64,000 nucleotides of DNA. Source: Salticus scenicus (taxonomy: Eukaryota > Arthropoda > Arachnida > Araneae > Salticidae). Made by a program: the position numbers and the translations under genes. Location: the NCBI GenBank assembly GCA_963930645.1, contig OZ005659.1, forward strand, positions 157,356,034 to 157,420,033. Direction: 5' to 3'. Of the stretch, positions 24,720 to 36,040 are shown one piece after another (within the stretch, counting starts at the first letter, position 1; every line of letters starts with the position of its first letter). The notes beneath the pieces are model-generated. The model was not told where the DNA came from. It saw only the letters and a list, made by a program, of their open reading frames with translations, and searched no databases.

Positions 24720-25640
24720 GCATTTTACATGCATATATTTTGTGTCTGAGCTATAATATAGGCTTGTATAATATATAATCCTACATAATACATCATGAAA
24801 AAGTCCATATGTTGTATGTAATACCAAATATGCTCGACAGAGTTCAGATCTAGTGAATTTGGGTGGTGAGAAGGGCAATTTGAATTTCTTCGTCATACAA
24901 CTTATCCTGGCTATTCTGAATATAATCAGTGTCTTAATGAAAGATACCGTCCCTCTTACAAATGCAGTCAACAGGTATGGGAGTACATGAACTGCAGTTA
25001 CAGACAGATTACACAGCCCCTTGAGTATGCTATCCACATGTGTAATGGAATTCAGATAATGCAATGAAAACATCCTCTATACGTCTATACCATAACACTT
25101 GTCACCAGCAAGCAGTATTCTCTCAGCAACAGTTGCAGGGTATTCTTTAACGGTCGCAGATTCTTGAACGGTTAGCGTCAAACAGGTGAACGTCCATCCG
25201 TTCAATGCAGGGAAAAAGAAGTGACTTGTTGGAGAAAGCTACATTATACAGTCAGATATGGTCTACTTTCAGCATAACAGGGCAAACGGAAATCGTTGTA
25301 GACGATACAGTTTCGTCACTAACATGGATGAAGTGATAATGGATATGCTTCAGTTTTCCATTCATTACAGTGTTCATTGTTGAGTCACCTGAGGTACATC
25401 TTCGAGTCCATTGATTTATCTGACAAAGTTGTTTCGTAACTGTAGCATGTCGGTCACATCAACGCAAGCGACGCTCGACCAATAGCACACGTTGTACTCC
25501 AGCTTCCACGGCGTTCATTTTCAACAGTGTTATTACTCACTTCGGATGCACATTAATAACGACGGTACATGAACAGTGCACAATTTGTGAAGCTTTTGAA
25601 ATATTGTCACCATTAGAGTAAAAGTCTATAGTAATCTATT
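24720..25640 (-). pseudogene. Decayed Tc1/mariner transposase
   Basis: Minus-strand translation, followed through all three frames, gives scattered transposase-like segments. The clearest is HPNSLDLNSVEHIWYYI (about 24810-24860), matching the (S)PDLNPxEHxW motif around the last catalytic acid of Tc1/mariner enzymes. Upstream (toward 25500) are segments such as ATVTKQLCQINQWTRRC that fit the second DNA-binding helix region. Numerous stops and frameshifts show long-term decay. Ends of the element were not identified, so limits are approximate. Confidence 0.55.
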
Positions 25641-25879
25641 AATAAATCCAGATAAATCGGGAGATTTACTAATCACTGCCACGAAATCCAACATAACCTA
25701 TTTTTTAAATTTTTATGCACATTTATCCACTAACGCCAAATACACTACCCCATTTGCTTTGCTCTGTTGACATTTGAGGTAGGCGTAGTCATAATTCACA
25801 TCTTTAGAATGCAATGAAACGCTAAAATTATCTTATTTATATGTATATTCCTCTACGTATGTAAAATTATCATATCTAC

Positions 25880-26041
25880 CAGTGGCGGATTTAAGGGGGG
25901 GGGGCTAGGGGGCTGAAGCCCCCCCCCCAAAACACTGACATTCACAATTGAATACTGCAATTGTAAATTTTTTATTGGCCTAGAATAACACTTTGAAAAA
26001 TCTTAGCCCCCCCCAAAAGTCAAGTTCTGGATCCGCCACTG
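25880..26041. mobile_element. hAT-type MITE with perfect 8-bp duplication
   Basis: 162 bp bounded by CAGTGGCGGAT and ATCCGCCACTG. The duplication ATATCTAC is perfect at 25872-25879 and 26042-26049. The subterminal parts are G-runs and C-runs (about 25896-25905, 25920-25929 and 26006-26014). CAGTGGCGGA ends are common among non-autonomous hAT elements of many animals. The intact ends and perfect duplication point to a fairly recent insertion. Confidence 0.9.
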
Positions 26042-26049
26042 ATATCTAC

Positions 26050-28217
26050 TATATATATATTTTTTAACATTTACTTAATTTATTACGTTATTTCATAATT
26101 TAAAATGTTAGTCTGTAACTTTAATAAGGCTTTCTGTTTTTGTATTATTTATTAATTAATTTTAATTTTCTATTATTATTTTTCCAAATGTATTTCAATA
26201 CTTTTATATTTTCAGATACAATTATTCAGTGATTTCGAAGTACTTCGACGCAATCTGGGCAGATAAATATTAAATAACCTTGCTTTTTACCAATATCAGC
26301 GGATATTGGAGTACGTTAAACGGGCTCATGCATTATATATAACTATTTGCAAAATTTGTAATATTGCTAAAATATTACCGTCTTCTGTTTTTCAAAAATA
26401 AAATAAAACCTAAATTAGGAACCTAACGTCTATTTAAAAAAAAATCAACGTTATAAGTTATATTAAACAAGATTAGTGCTAATTTCTATATTCATCGATG
26501 CATGCCCATTTCTGGAGTTATTGGAATATATTGGGCCAATATTGCTGTGCTACCGTAGTAAATATCGTTAAAATAAATAAATAAATTCATTTTTAATTCT
26601 TCTTAAGAAGTATACATACTTTTTCTAAACAAATTTGGAATTACATTTTAATGAAGCTTTTATAAGACTATATTTCAATTTGACAATACGAAATCGATTA
26701 ATTTAGATGATTAATTTAATTTAATTTTTATTTACAGTTTTCATTTACTTTGTCTGATTAAAATAAAGCATTATTTCATTTATAGATAAAAGCTATTCCC
26801 ATTTTTCAAAAAAAGATTGAAATAGTTTTATTTATTTATTTTTGTGGTTGGTTTTGTTCTTCAAAAATATTAATGAATCAGAATACTTTAATTTTCTTAT
26901 CCGGAGAATTTGAAATATGTTAGCTTGAAATAAATAGTGAATATAATAAATCAAAGTTTTAATAAAATTACTGAATCTATAGAAAATGTAACTTTCTTTT
27001 AGAATTGAAAAAATAAATGGTAAGATTCAGCGGAAGACTAATCTACGTATGTTCCGAAGAAATTGAAAAAAATTACCATATCTGAAAAGACTATGAAATG
27101 AATTTTTGAAAAGCATCTTTTTTTTTGCTATATTATGCATAATGTTATGAAATATTCGTTTTTGTAAAGTACACTGAAAAAAAAAATATATATATAAGTT
27201 TTTGCCAAGGAAACGAGAAAAATAATAAAAAGTGGAAACATGAATATATAATAATCTATAATAACCATAAAACGATTAATTTTTATTTGATTTTCATTTG
27301 TTCGATTTGATTTGATTTTTTTTTTTTTTTTTTTTTTTTTTAAGTGAAGATTTTTTTTAAAGTGAAGATTCTTTTTTCTTTTCATCGGTGGCCTAATTTT
27401 TCCTAGTTGTGTTTATAAATGTTTATAAATGTTTATAGCTGCTAACTACTACAAATTCTTATTACCACTTTGTCCAAATAGAAATATTCACCTTATTAAA
27501 TCATAGATAATCATTTCCTAATATTATAAAAAAATTTTATTATAAATTTGTGGTAGTTAAGTCTCAGTAATAAACATCTACGAGTTGTGATTTTGAAATA
27601 GAATGATTTAGGCTGTAAACAAATCTATAAACTGTCTTGAATATATCATTTAATAAAATAAATTATAAAAGACATTTTTGTTGCAATATGAGACTAATCA
27701 CACAAATAATTTAGGAAGCTAATAAAAGTTTTTCATAGCATTATCATTTAGCTTCATATCTTAAGAAAACATTGAAAAATCATAGCAATATTCATTTTCA
27801 TCTTTTTTTTTTTTTTTCATTTTATTGATATATTAAAAAGTGAATCAATTATTGTTAAAAAAAAAAAAAAAAAATGCCAAAATATTCCGTTTGTTATGCA
27901 ATAATTTAATTTATTTTTATTTTTTTTTCTCAGTTTTTTTCAGTTTTATAATTTAAGTTTTCCTTTTAAGTATTTTACACATACCTATTATTACAGTGGA
28001 TGAGACAATATCAACCTTTTTGTGTGGCAAAGATCACTCATAAAAAAGTCACGCGGCATTAAGCACTACACTAAGCCAAACTGGCAAACACTAAAATATT
28101 TTCGCCAAGCTGTAAACACTGCGTTCTATTAAGCAGACGATATAATTTCTTATTTTTGAAAGTTCTTTTAAAAATTTATATCTCCCTTTAAAAATTCGAT
28201 TGTTTTGTATATGAAAC
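26050..28217. other. AT-rich gap, no gene seen
   Basis: Holds poly(T) at about 27318-27342 and 27801-27817, poly(A) near 27857-27874, and no recognisable gene or repeat family. Confidence 0.5.
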
Positions 28218-28389
28218 ATATTATTACAAAATTGTAAATAATTGTGTTTATTTTTGTATAACTTCTTTCAAAGAGGCTTAGTAAGTTGATAAAGTGCTGA
28301 TTTTGTGCATTTCTAGTCGTTTTAGCGTTGAAATAGCCTTATTTTCCCTTAAAAACGCATTAAAAAGCCCCAATAAGGCAGGTAATGGA

Positions 28390-28401
28390 TTTGGCGCCAA
28401 A
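28390..28401. promoter_or_regulatory. E2F-like palindrome in the left LTR
   Basis: TTTGGCGCCAAA matches the palindromic E2F/DP consensus exactly, and is followed by further TTGGCGA-type half sites at about 28403, 28424, 28434 and 28443. The same cluster is present in the right LTR from 31979, with one half site changed to TTGGCAA. Binding is inferred from sequence only. Confidence 0.45.
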
Positions 28402-28517
28402 TTTGGCGACTTTTTCCCACCTTGGCGATTTTTTTGGCGACCTTGGCGAGAAAATCCTTATTAGGGATATACCAAATATGGAAGCTCTAATCCCATTGGC
28501 TGATGAGATATGGAGAT

Positions 28518-28586
28518 TTCTGGAACGTTCCACGCTTTTCTACAGGTGTATATAAGAGCGCTTTCCCGCCAAGGCCAGTCAGTTCA
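28518..28586 (+). promoter_or_regulatory. LTR promoter: heat-shock element, TATA box, initiator
   Basis: A perfect three-unit heat-shock element TTCTGGAACGTTC (28518-28530, TTC-nn-GAA-nn-TTC) lies about 19 bp upstream of a TATA box TATATAAG (28549-28556). About 23 bp after the TATA box is TCAGTTCAG (from 28579), which fits the arthropod initiator TCAGT at the right distance. The order is that of heat-shock gene promoters. It implies HSF-dependent transcription of this element, which is inference. Confidence 0.65.
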
Positions 28587-28856
28587 GTTCAGATCTCAGC
28601 CATCTTCGCTAATGCTTGTATTGTTTTGAGCCTCTTTGAAAGAGACTTGCTTTAAGTGATATTGCTATACAGTTTGTACTGTGGATTTGCTATTGACAGC
28701 TGTTGTTTAAGCTGTGTTTACTGGTTGAATTGAAGCTGATACTTGGTTTATAGACCTGCATTTTTCTGGAACTTTCTGTGAATAAATTACTGAATTTTTG
28801 TACGTTTGGCCTTTCATTCTCGGACAACTGACGAACCCCCAAGTACGCAACATTTC

Positions 28857-28873
28857 TGGTGTCAGAAATGGGA
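28857..28873 (+). other. Primer-binding site
   Basis: TGGTGTCAGAAATGGGA begins 4 nt after the left LTR. It starts with the TGG complementary to a tRNA CCA end. The sequence resembles primer sites complementary to tRNA-Leu in some Ty3/gypsy elements (for example mdg3); the tRNA identity is from memory and tentative. Confidence 0.72.
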
Positions 28874-28876
28874 TAG

Positions 28877-31590
28877 AAACAGAGATGTGCTGCGGAGAAG
28901 CTACTCCAAGAATTTAAAGACCTTTTTTCTCGAACACCTGAAGACGTCGGGAGAACGAACATCACCCAGCACAGAATTGATACAGGAAATCATCCTCCAA
29001 TCAAACACCATCCAAACAACATCAAACAACATCCATCAACGAGTCCTTGGGCCTCTCCCATAGTACTGGTGCGGAAAAAGGATGGTTCAACAAGATTTTG
29101 CGTGGATTATCGTCGTTTGAATGACATCACGAAGAAAGACAGTTACCCTCTTCCCAGAATTGACGACACATTAAACACACTTGCTGGCAATGAATGGTTC
29201 TCAACGTTGGATCTGAAGAGCAGTTACTGGCAAGTAGAATTACATCCTGATGATCGTGAGAAGACCGCATTCATCACGGGACAAGGACTGTGGCAATTTA
29301 AAGTTATGCCATTCGGATTATGTAATGCACCTGCCACCTTCGAACGCCTGATGGAGACAGTGCTAAAAGAGATTTCCTATGAGGCTTCTCTGGTGTATTT
29401 GGATGATATTATCATTGTGGGGCGCAACTTTGAAAACCATCTACGAAACATCCGAAAGGTGCTGGAGAAACTCAGAATGGCTAACCTAAAATTGAATCCA
29501 GGCAAGTGTAACTTGTTCCGTCGTGAAGTGAGCTACCTCGGCCATATCATCTCTGCCGAAGGTGTGAGAACTGATCCTGAGAAGATCTCTGCAGTCGAGA
29601 ACTGGAGTTGCCCTGAAAATGTACACCAACTACGAAGTTTCCTGGGGTTATGCACTTAATACAGGAAGTTTGTCAAAGGTTTCTCAAATATTGCCAGAAC
29701 ACTCCACAAGCTGACGGAAGCGAAACAGAAGTTCCTGTGGACAGATGAATGTGAAAAAGCGTTCAAGCGACTTAAATAGGCCTTAACTTCATCGCCTATC
29801 TGGACGTATCCACAGCCCGACAGACAATTCATACTTGATACAGATGCCAGCCATGAGAGTGTCGGTGCTGTTCTGTCGCAGGAAGTTGATGGTCAAGAAC
29901 ATGTCATTGCCTATTGGAGTAAATGCCTGTCTAAACCGGAGCGAAATTATTGTACCACCAGGAAAGATCTACTCGCCATCGTAAAAGCCATAGAACATTT
30001 CCATCATTACTTCTATGGCAGAAGATTCCTGCTCCGGACTGACCATGCATCTTTAACGTGGTTGCTCCAGTTCAAGAACCGGGAAGGACAGATTGCCAGG
30101 TGGATACAACGCCTGCAGGAATATGACTTCGAGATACGTCATCGTAAAGGGACTCTACATGGTAATGCAGATGCCTTGTCACGGAAGCCCTGCTCGGAAA
30201 GCTGCAAGTACTGCTCTAGAGCCGAACAGAAATGCCTGCCGATAAATCCGTTTGCCTGCCAAGTTACTGTCTCAACACCATCAGATCAAGGTACCGATCC
30301 ATGGAGTGACGAAGAACTTAGACAAGCCCAGTTGGAAAATCCTGATGTAAAGCCAATATTACAGCTGAAGGAGACGACCAGCAACAGACCTACCTGGCAG
30401 GACATTTCCAGATTTAGTCCTATTACAGAAAGTTATTGGGCACTTTGGGACTCTCTTCATATCAGAAACGGCGTATTATCCAGAAAGTGGGAATCTGATG
30501 ATAGGAAAAGCTTCAGATGGCAGATTGTATTACCAAGATCAAAGATTCCAGATGTTTTAGAACAACTGCATAGTAGCTCTACCGGAGGCCATTTTGGGGT
30601 AATGAAGACTCTGCAGAAAGTTCAGGAACGCTTCTACTGGTGCAAGGCAAAGGAGGATGTGGAGAAATGGTGTAAATCCTGTGATGCTTGTGCGGCACGT
30701 AAAGGCCCGCAGAAACGAAGTCGAGGAAGACTGCAACGGTATAACGTGGGTGCACCATTTGAACGGATTGCACTCGACATCTTGGGTCCTTTGCCACGGA
30801 CCTCCAGTGGAAATAAATACATCCTCGTCGTGATGGACTATTTCACCAAGTGGCCTGAGGCATATCCCATTCCCGATCAAGAGGCATGCACAGTCGCAGA
30901 GGTCCTACTGCAGCAATGGGTGTCAAGATACGGCACGCCCCTACAACTTCATACCGACGAAGGTAGGAACTTTACCTCTGCTGTTTTCAAAGGACTGAGC
31001 CAACTACTCAGCATAAACAAAACTCGGACAACACCCTTACATCCCCAGTCGGACGGCATGGTCGAGAGGTTCAATCGTACCATCCTGAATAATCTCTCTC
31101 TTCTAGTATCAAGGAACCACCAAGATTGGGACTTGAAGTTGACATTGTTCCTGATGGATTATCGAAGTGCTGTCCAAGAAACCACCGGCTATACTCCAGC
31201 CCAGATGCTCTTTGGACGTGAACTTCGTCTCCCTTCCTGTTTGGTTGTCCACCCGATGCGCCTTCATCGCCCGAGGAGTACATCCAAGATCTCCAGGCAC
31301 GATTTGAGGACATACACAACTTTGCTCGGGAGCGAATTCACATTGCAACGGCGAAAATGAAGACAAGGTACGATCTAAAGGCTACGCAACATGAGTTCCA
31401 GGAAGGAGAGAAGGTCTGGTTGTGGAATCCTGTTCGACGCAAAGGACTCTCTCCCAAGTTACAGTGCAACTGGGACGGACCATACACAGTCTTAAAAAGG
31501 CTGAATGATGTAGTGGTGCGGATCACTAAAACACCTTCATCAAAACCGAAGGTGGTGCACTATAACAGGCTAGCCAAGTACCACAATTAA
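28877..31590 (+). pseudogene. pol: Ty3/gypsy pol: RT, RNase H, integrase (broken)
   Basis: The frame opens without its own start at 28877 (EKLLQEFKDLFSRTPEDVG), has lost about 25 residues before SPWASPIVLVRKKDG, then continues through the RT core with FSTLDLKSSYWQV and catalytic YLDD at 29396-29407. Stops: TAA at 29657-29659 (just after FLGLCT) and TAG at 29777-29779. RNase H follows (DTDASHESVGAVLS, KDLLAIVKAIEHF, RTDHASLTWLL). Integrase has an H-H-C-C finger (..CKSCDAC about 30678-30696) and the catalytic triad D at 30776, D at 30956 and E at 31064 (35 residues between the last two). A small deletion near 31237 shifts the frame. The last part, with a GPY/F-type DGPYTVL, is read in another frame to the stop at 31588-31590. 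No chromodomain is seen. Confidence 0.92.
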
Positions 31591-31795
31591 CGGTAATATT
31601 AAAATTTAAAATGTAAATACTGGTAAAATTTGCGCATGCATAATGTAAATATTTGTATAGAAATACTTGTACATATTTGTGAATTTTGTAAATATTTCTC
31701 ACTTCATTTTTTTTTGTATTTTGTCGTTATATGCAAATTAGTTTTTGTATTTTAGATTGTGTAAATTTGGTTAGTTTGCCCGGGACGTGCAGTCC

Positions 31796-31810
31796 TTGGG
31801 AGGGGGGCAG
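31796..31810 (+). other. Polypurine tract
   Basis: TTGGGAGGGGGGCAG lies immediately before the right LTR. It is the expected plus-strand primer for reverse transcription. Confidence 0.8.
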
Positions 31811-32441
31811 TGTTACAAAATTGTAAACAATTGTGTTTATTTTTGTATAACTTCTTTCAAAGAGGCTTAGTAAGTTGATAAAGTGCTAATTTTGTGCATT
31901 TCTAGTCGTTTTAGCGTTGAAATAGCCTTATTTTCCCTTAAAAACGCATTAAAAAGCCCCAATAAGGCAGGTAATGGATTTGGCGCCAAATTTGGCAACT
32001 TTTTCCCACCTTGGCGATTTTTTTGGCGACCTTGGCGAGAAAATCGTTATTAGGGATATACCAAATAGGGAAGCTCTAATCCCATTGGCTGATGAGATAT
32101 GGAGATTTCTGGAACGTTCCACGCTTTTCTACAGGGGTATATAAGAGCGCTTTCCCGCCAAGGCCAGTCAGTTCAGTTCAGATCTCAGCCAGCTTCGCTA
32201 ATGCTTGTATTGTTTTGAGCCTCTTTGAAAGAGACTTGCTTTAAGTGTTATTGCTATACAGTTTGTACTGTGGATTTGCTATTGACAGCTGTTGTTTAAG
32301 CTGTGTTTACTGGTTGAATTGAAGCTGATACTTGGTTTATAGACCTGCATTTTTCTGGAACTTTCTGTGAACAAGTTACTGAATTTTTGTACGTTTGGCT
32401 TTTCATTCTCGGACAACTCACGAACCCCCAAGTACGCAACA
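31811..32441 (+). repeat. Right LTR
   Basis: 631 bp, TGTTACAAAATTG to CGCAACA. It retains the heat-shock element TTCTGGAACGTTC at 32107-32119 and TATATAAG at 32138-32145 unchanged. Among the 13 differences from the left LTR is one next to the TATA box (GGGTATA here, GTGTATA on the left). Confidence 0.93.
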
Positions 32442-32445
32442 ATAT

Positions 32446-32529
32446 TTTATCTTAAGAAATGGTTGTTAGACGTTCTGTAAAAGGTTGTAAAAAGTTTAGT
32501 AAAAAAAAGAGGTATTATATTTCATAAAT

Positions 32530-32566
<37 letters not shown>

Positions 32567-33077
32567 TTATTATTATTTCGTACTTTTTAGTAATTATTTT
32601 TGTAAAATGCTTATAACTGCCATATTTAGTTCTCTAAACAATAATAATAAAAAAAATTACAATTGCATGTATAATCTGAAAAAAAAAAGAAGAAGAAGAA
32701 ATATTGCTTCTATAATAATTTATGGGAATTATACTTAGCTCTGGATGATTGTACTATTTTTTTTTAAAGGAAAATGTAATGTTTTACATAAGTTTTGTTT
32801 AATTTATCTTTTAATTAAAAATAATAATAATAATAACATTCAAAACAAATAATCGCCAATAACTCAATAATTGTCGAAAAAGTTAATCTTTTCCCTATAC
32901 TCAGCTGACTCATCATTGCCACACTTTCTCATATTCTAGTAATAATGCAATTCTCCGTCCACTGTTGTAATAGGTCTACGGTATTTCACAAATTTCAAAT
33001 CGTAGTTTTGGCTACAACTACTTTTCCTCTTAAAGTCATTCTTTTAAAATTAGATTTCAATCATCGCATTATTCCTC

Positions 33078-33114
<37 letters not shown>

Positions 33115-33796
33115 TAATACATATATAGATTTTTAATTTTGTAATTTAAGTTTCAAATATAAAAGCAGACGATATTTAAAAAACGAAATAGTAACAATAA
33201 AAGTACATGGAATTCTGTAAGAAAATTGAGAATTTTCGAAATTTTTGACAGTTTCAAAGTTATAAGAATAATACTTATATGCAGTAGTCAATACAAATTA
33301 TGCTTTTTTTTCTTGAAATGTAAAATATAGATTTTTTTGTGTGGTTTTATTACCTATTTAAAACAATGTAAAATATCATTTAAATTGCAGCCATTTAATA
33401 ATATCTCCGAAATTATTATTTGATTTGCACTTTTCAACCACGAATTAACTAGATTCATTTTGAAGTATTCAGATTAAAATTCATTTTTAATTAATTCTTG
33501 ATTAAATTTTAAACAAGATTATTGAAGCTTCAAAATTTAATAAAAGTTAATTCAAAACACTTCAAGCGGATTATTTTTATTTTTAGCCTTTTTGAAATTC
33601 CAGAGAATGTTATTGATCATATTTTATAAATTGTATTCTATTGATTTTAAGAACAGAAATCAATTTGAATAGTATAAGAAATCAATACGATACAATAATA
33701 TGGCATAAAATAGTGAAATAAGTATATTTTACGATTACATTTTCACGCATTTCTAATAATTAATGTGATAAATAAAAAACAAAATTATGGATTTGA
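32446..33796. other. AT-rich gap with simple repeats
   Basis: Holds poly(T) at 32534-32563, (AAT)n near 32818-32837 and (TA)n at about 33080-33112. No gene recognised. Confidence 0.5.
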
Positions 33797-33799
33797 TTA

Positions 33800-34390
33800 C
33801 ACTGCCCGGCATGTAAATTGCCTCTGACACCATTTCAGCAAATTCTTATGTAAAATGACCCCATGAAGTCGAATATGATGCCCATTTTGCCCTATCTCTC
33901 ACCTTGTTTTAGGAAAGGTCTTCTTTTTTTTTTTTTTTTTTTATCATTTTTGGTGATTTTATGGTTATAAATTTGATTTTTAAGAGGGATGTGGGATTAT
34001 TTTAACCGTTAAATATCTTCTGATGGGCTACAGAGTTGGAAAATTCTAAAATATGGGCATTTGCGACAAGGTCAAAATTTTGGGGGATATTTGCCACTGA
34101 AATTATGCATTACATATTTTATATTGTTTTCATCTGTTATTAATGTTATTTTAAAAACTTTAGATATTTTTGCTTTTTGGTGTTAAATTAATTATTTTTC
34201 ATTCTTCAAATTAAATTCATGGTTATAAAACTATCGAACAGGAAAGAAATTGAGGGACGGGGTGGTGTATCTAGAAAACGGTGTTCAACTGGGCAAAATG
34301 GGAGTCATATTCAGATTCAGGAGGTCATTTTACATAAGAATCAGCAAGAAAGGTAGTAGAGCTCTCTCTCTTTTTTTTTTCAGAGCAGTG
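33800..34390. mobile_element. MITE with CACTG ends and TTA duplication
   Basis: The ends are CACTGCCCGG and, inverted at the right, CACTGCTCTG, flanked on both sides by TTA (33797-33799 and 34391-34393). A longer subterminal inverted repeat is present: ATTCTTATGTAAAATGACC near 33840 and its inverted partner near 34325, and CCCATTTTGCCC near 33882 with its partner near 34294. CACTR ends with a 3-bp duplication fit CACTA/EnSpm; a TTA duplication also suits PIF/Harbinger. No transposase is encoded. Confidence 0.65.
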
Positions 34391-34393
34391 TTA

Positions 34394-35469
34394 TTTAGCA
34401 TCTAATTAAGTATTAAATAATTACATATTAAAAAATATTTTATTCATATTTCCTTTTTTCTTCAGTGGAATGAGATAGGGTAGAATCTCTAAGTAAGAAT
34501 TGAAAACAAAAGTCCTTATACTTTCTTTCGATTCAATTTTCAAAATATTGTGAATTTCATAAAATCAGCAATATATTGTACTGATTTTACGCTACATACT
34601 GTTAATACTTTACCGTCTTATAAATAGTTATGCTTTAACAACAGCTTGATTATCGTGACACGTATTTTATGAGTATTTCCACAATTTTACTTTTAAGATT
34701 ATTAAAATTTTGCTGCTTCATAACACCAGATAGAGAAAACGCACTTTAAAAATTTTAATGTCATTATTTTTAGAATTTAATGTGCCTCTAATCATCCAAA
34801 GCTTGATATAACTTTCTACTGAAAAAAATTGAGTCCCAATGCGCATGCGTGAAAATATTACATGTTTTGCTCGCTTGTTCAGTTTATAAAAATAGTAGAC
34901 TGAAACCAACGGTTGACGGGTTTAGATTTCATAGACAATATAAAAAATGTAAATTTCGGCAAAGAGGTATAACTTAACTAAACGAACTGTATACACACAC
35001 ACACACACACACTTATTATACTCACATATTATGCATATGCATATTACACGTATACATTTTGCTGCTATACACATTTCTTATAAATTTGACCAATCCATCT
35101 TGGCAATTCAAAACAATTCAAAACATAGATGACAATTCAAAACAAACTTTTTATTGGATGTTAATATAAATCAGTTATTTAATTTGAATATGCAGAATAA
35201 GATATTTTTTATTTTCAAATCACACAAAGCTTAATAACTTTTAATATTCAAAGTTATATCTACAGTTTTAAACTTATTTTGAGTATTAAACTAACTATTT
35301 AGTTTCAATATTTAAAGTATTTGTAATGTAAAAATTATGTAACCACTACTATAGGTCATGTTACAAGCTCTGTCGTTACAAATTGTCTGTATTAATTAGT
35401 TTACAAGGCAGAAAAATATAACATCTCTCTCTTACTCTCATTTTATACATATACATATACCTATATATG
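34394..35469. other. AT-rich gap, no gene seen
   Basis: Contains (AC)n at about 34993-35012 and nothing else recognised. Confidence 0.45.
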
Positions 35470-36040
35470 CAGGGTATGTCAAAATGAATATAGCGATTAC
35501 AAACGGCTATAACTATTTAATGGAAAAGAATTTATCGATAACGTTAACCCAGAATGTAGACGGAACTCCAAAATTTTATGTACATTCATCATAGATGTTC
35601 TTTGGGACTTCCCTTGGTCACACGGACAACACCTAGTTGGTTGTCCATTTTACACCATACATTCTGAACCATGTCTGCAGTCACCGACGCAAGCGCATTA
35701 CTAATGCATACTTTGAGACCTTGCGATTTTTATCTATGGGTTTATGTGAAAGACAGGGTGTATGTGCTTTCCATGCCCAAAACAGCTGAAGAACTCAAAG
35801 TACGCACTTGTAATGCGCTTGCGTCGGTGACTGAACAAATGCTTCAGAATGTATGGCGTGAAATGGACTACCGCCTAGATGTTGTCCGTGTGACCAAGGG
35901 AAGCCACATAGAACATCTATGACGCATGTATACAAAATTTTGAAGTTCCTCTACATTCTGTATTAATCTTATCGATAAATTCTTTTTCGTTAAATAGTTA
36001 TAGCCATTTGTAATCGCTATATTCATTTTGACTTACCCTG
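35470..36040. mobile_element. Foldback derivative of a mariner-like transposon
   Basis: 571 bp starting CAGGGTATGTCAAAATGAAT and ending in the inverted form, next to TA at the right. The inverted arms are long: about 230 bp (35470-35700 against 35812-36040) with a loop of about 110 bp. The right arm encodes the C-terminal end of a mariner-type transposase, and the left arm is an inverted copy of the same coding end plus terminus. The element therefore arose by inverted duplication of one end with loss of the rest, and its transcript would fold into a long hairpin. Confidence 0.75.
35699..35922 (+). pseudogene. mariner-like transposase C-terminal fragment
   Basis: Translation contains LRPCDFYLWVYVKDRVYV, PKTAEELKVR and VWREMDYRLDVVRVTKGSHIEHL, ending at TGA 35920-35922. 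This corresponds to the PDLxPxDFxLWGxxKxxVY region and C-terminus of mariner-like enzymes. The proline-aspartate catalytic segment before it is missing. The end VTKGSHIEHL is close to RATKGAHVEVN in the element at 58849-59455, showing that both come from related lineages. Confidence 0.72.

Larger units (their letters stand above)
28222..28852 (+). repeat. Left LTR
   Basis: Direct repeat of 31811-32441, same length (631 bp), ending CGCAACA. The expected initial TG is TA here (TATTACAAAATTG), while the right LTR keeps TGTTACAAAATTG. Contains promoter elements (separate entry) and repeated TTGGCGA motifs at 28390-28450. Confidence 0.93.
28222..32441 (+). mobile_element. Ty3/gypsy LTR retrotransposon lacking gag and protease
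   Basis: A 4.2 kb element with two 631-bp LTRs (28222-28852 and 31811-32441), a 4-bp target duplication ATAT (28218-28221 and 32442-32445), a primer-binding site, a polypurine tract and one pol region in the order RT, RNase H, integrase. That order and the sequence motifs place it in Ty3/gypsy. The LTRs differ at 13 positions by my count (about 2%), so the insertion is not ancient. Gag and protease are missing: pol similarity begins only about 20 nt after the primer-binding site. The copy is non-autonomous and further broken by two stops and a frameshift. Confidence 0.93.

Noticed and set aside
30557..30880. Minus-strand open frames within the pol region
   Set aside because: Shadows of the plus-strand integrase coding sequence.
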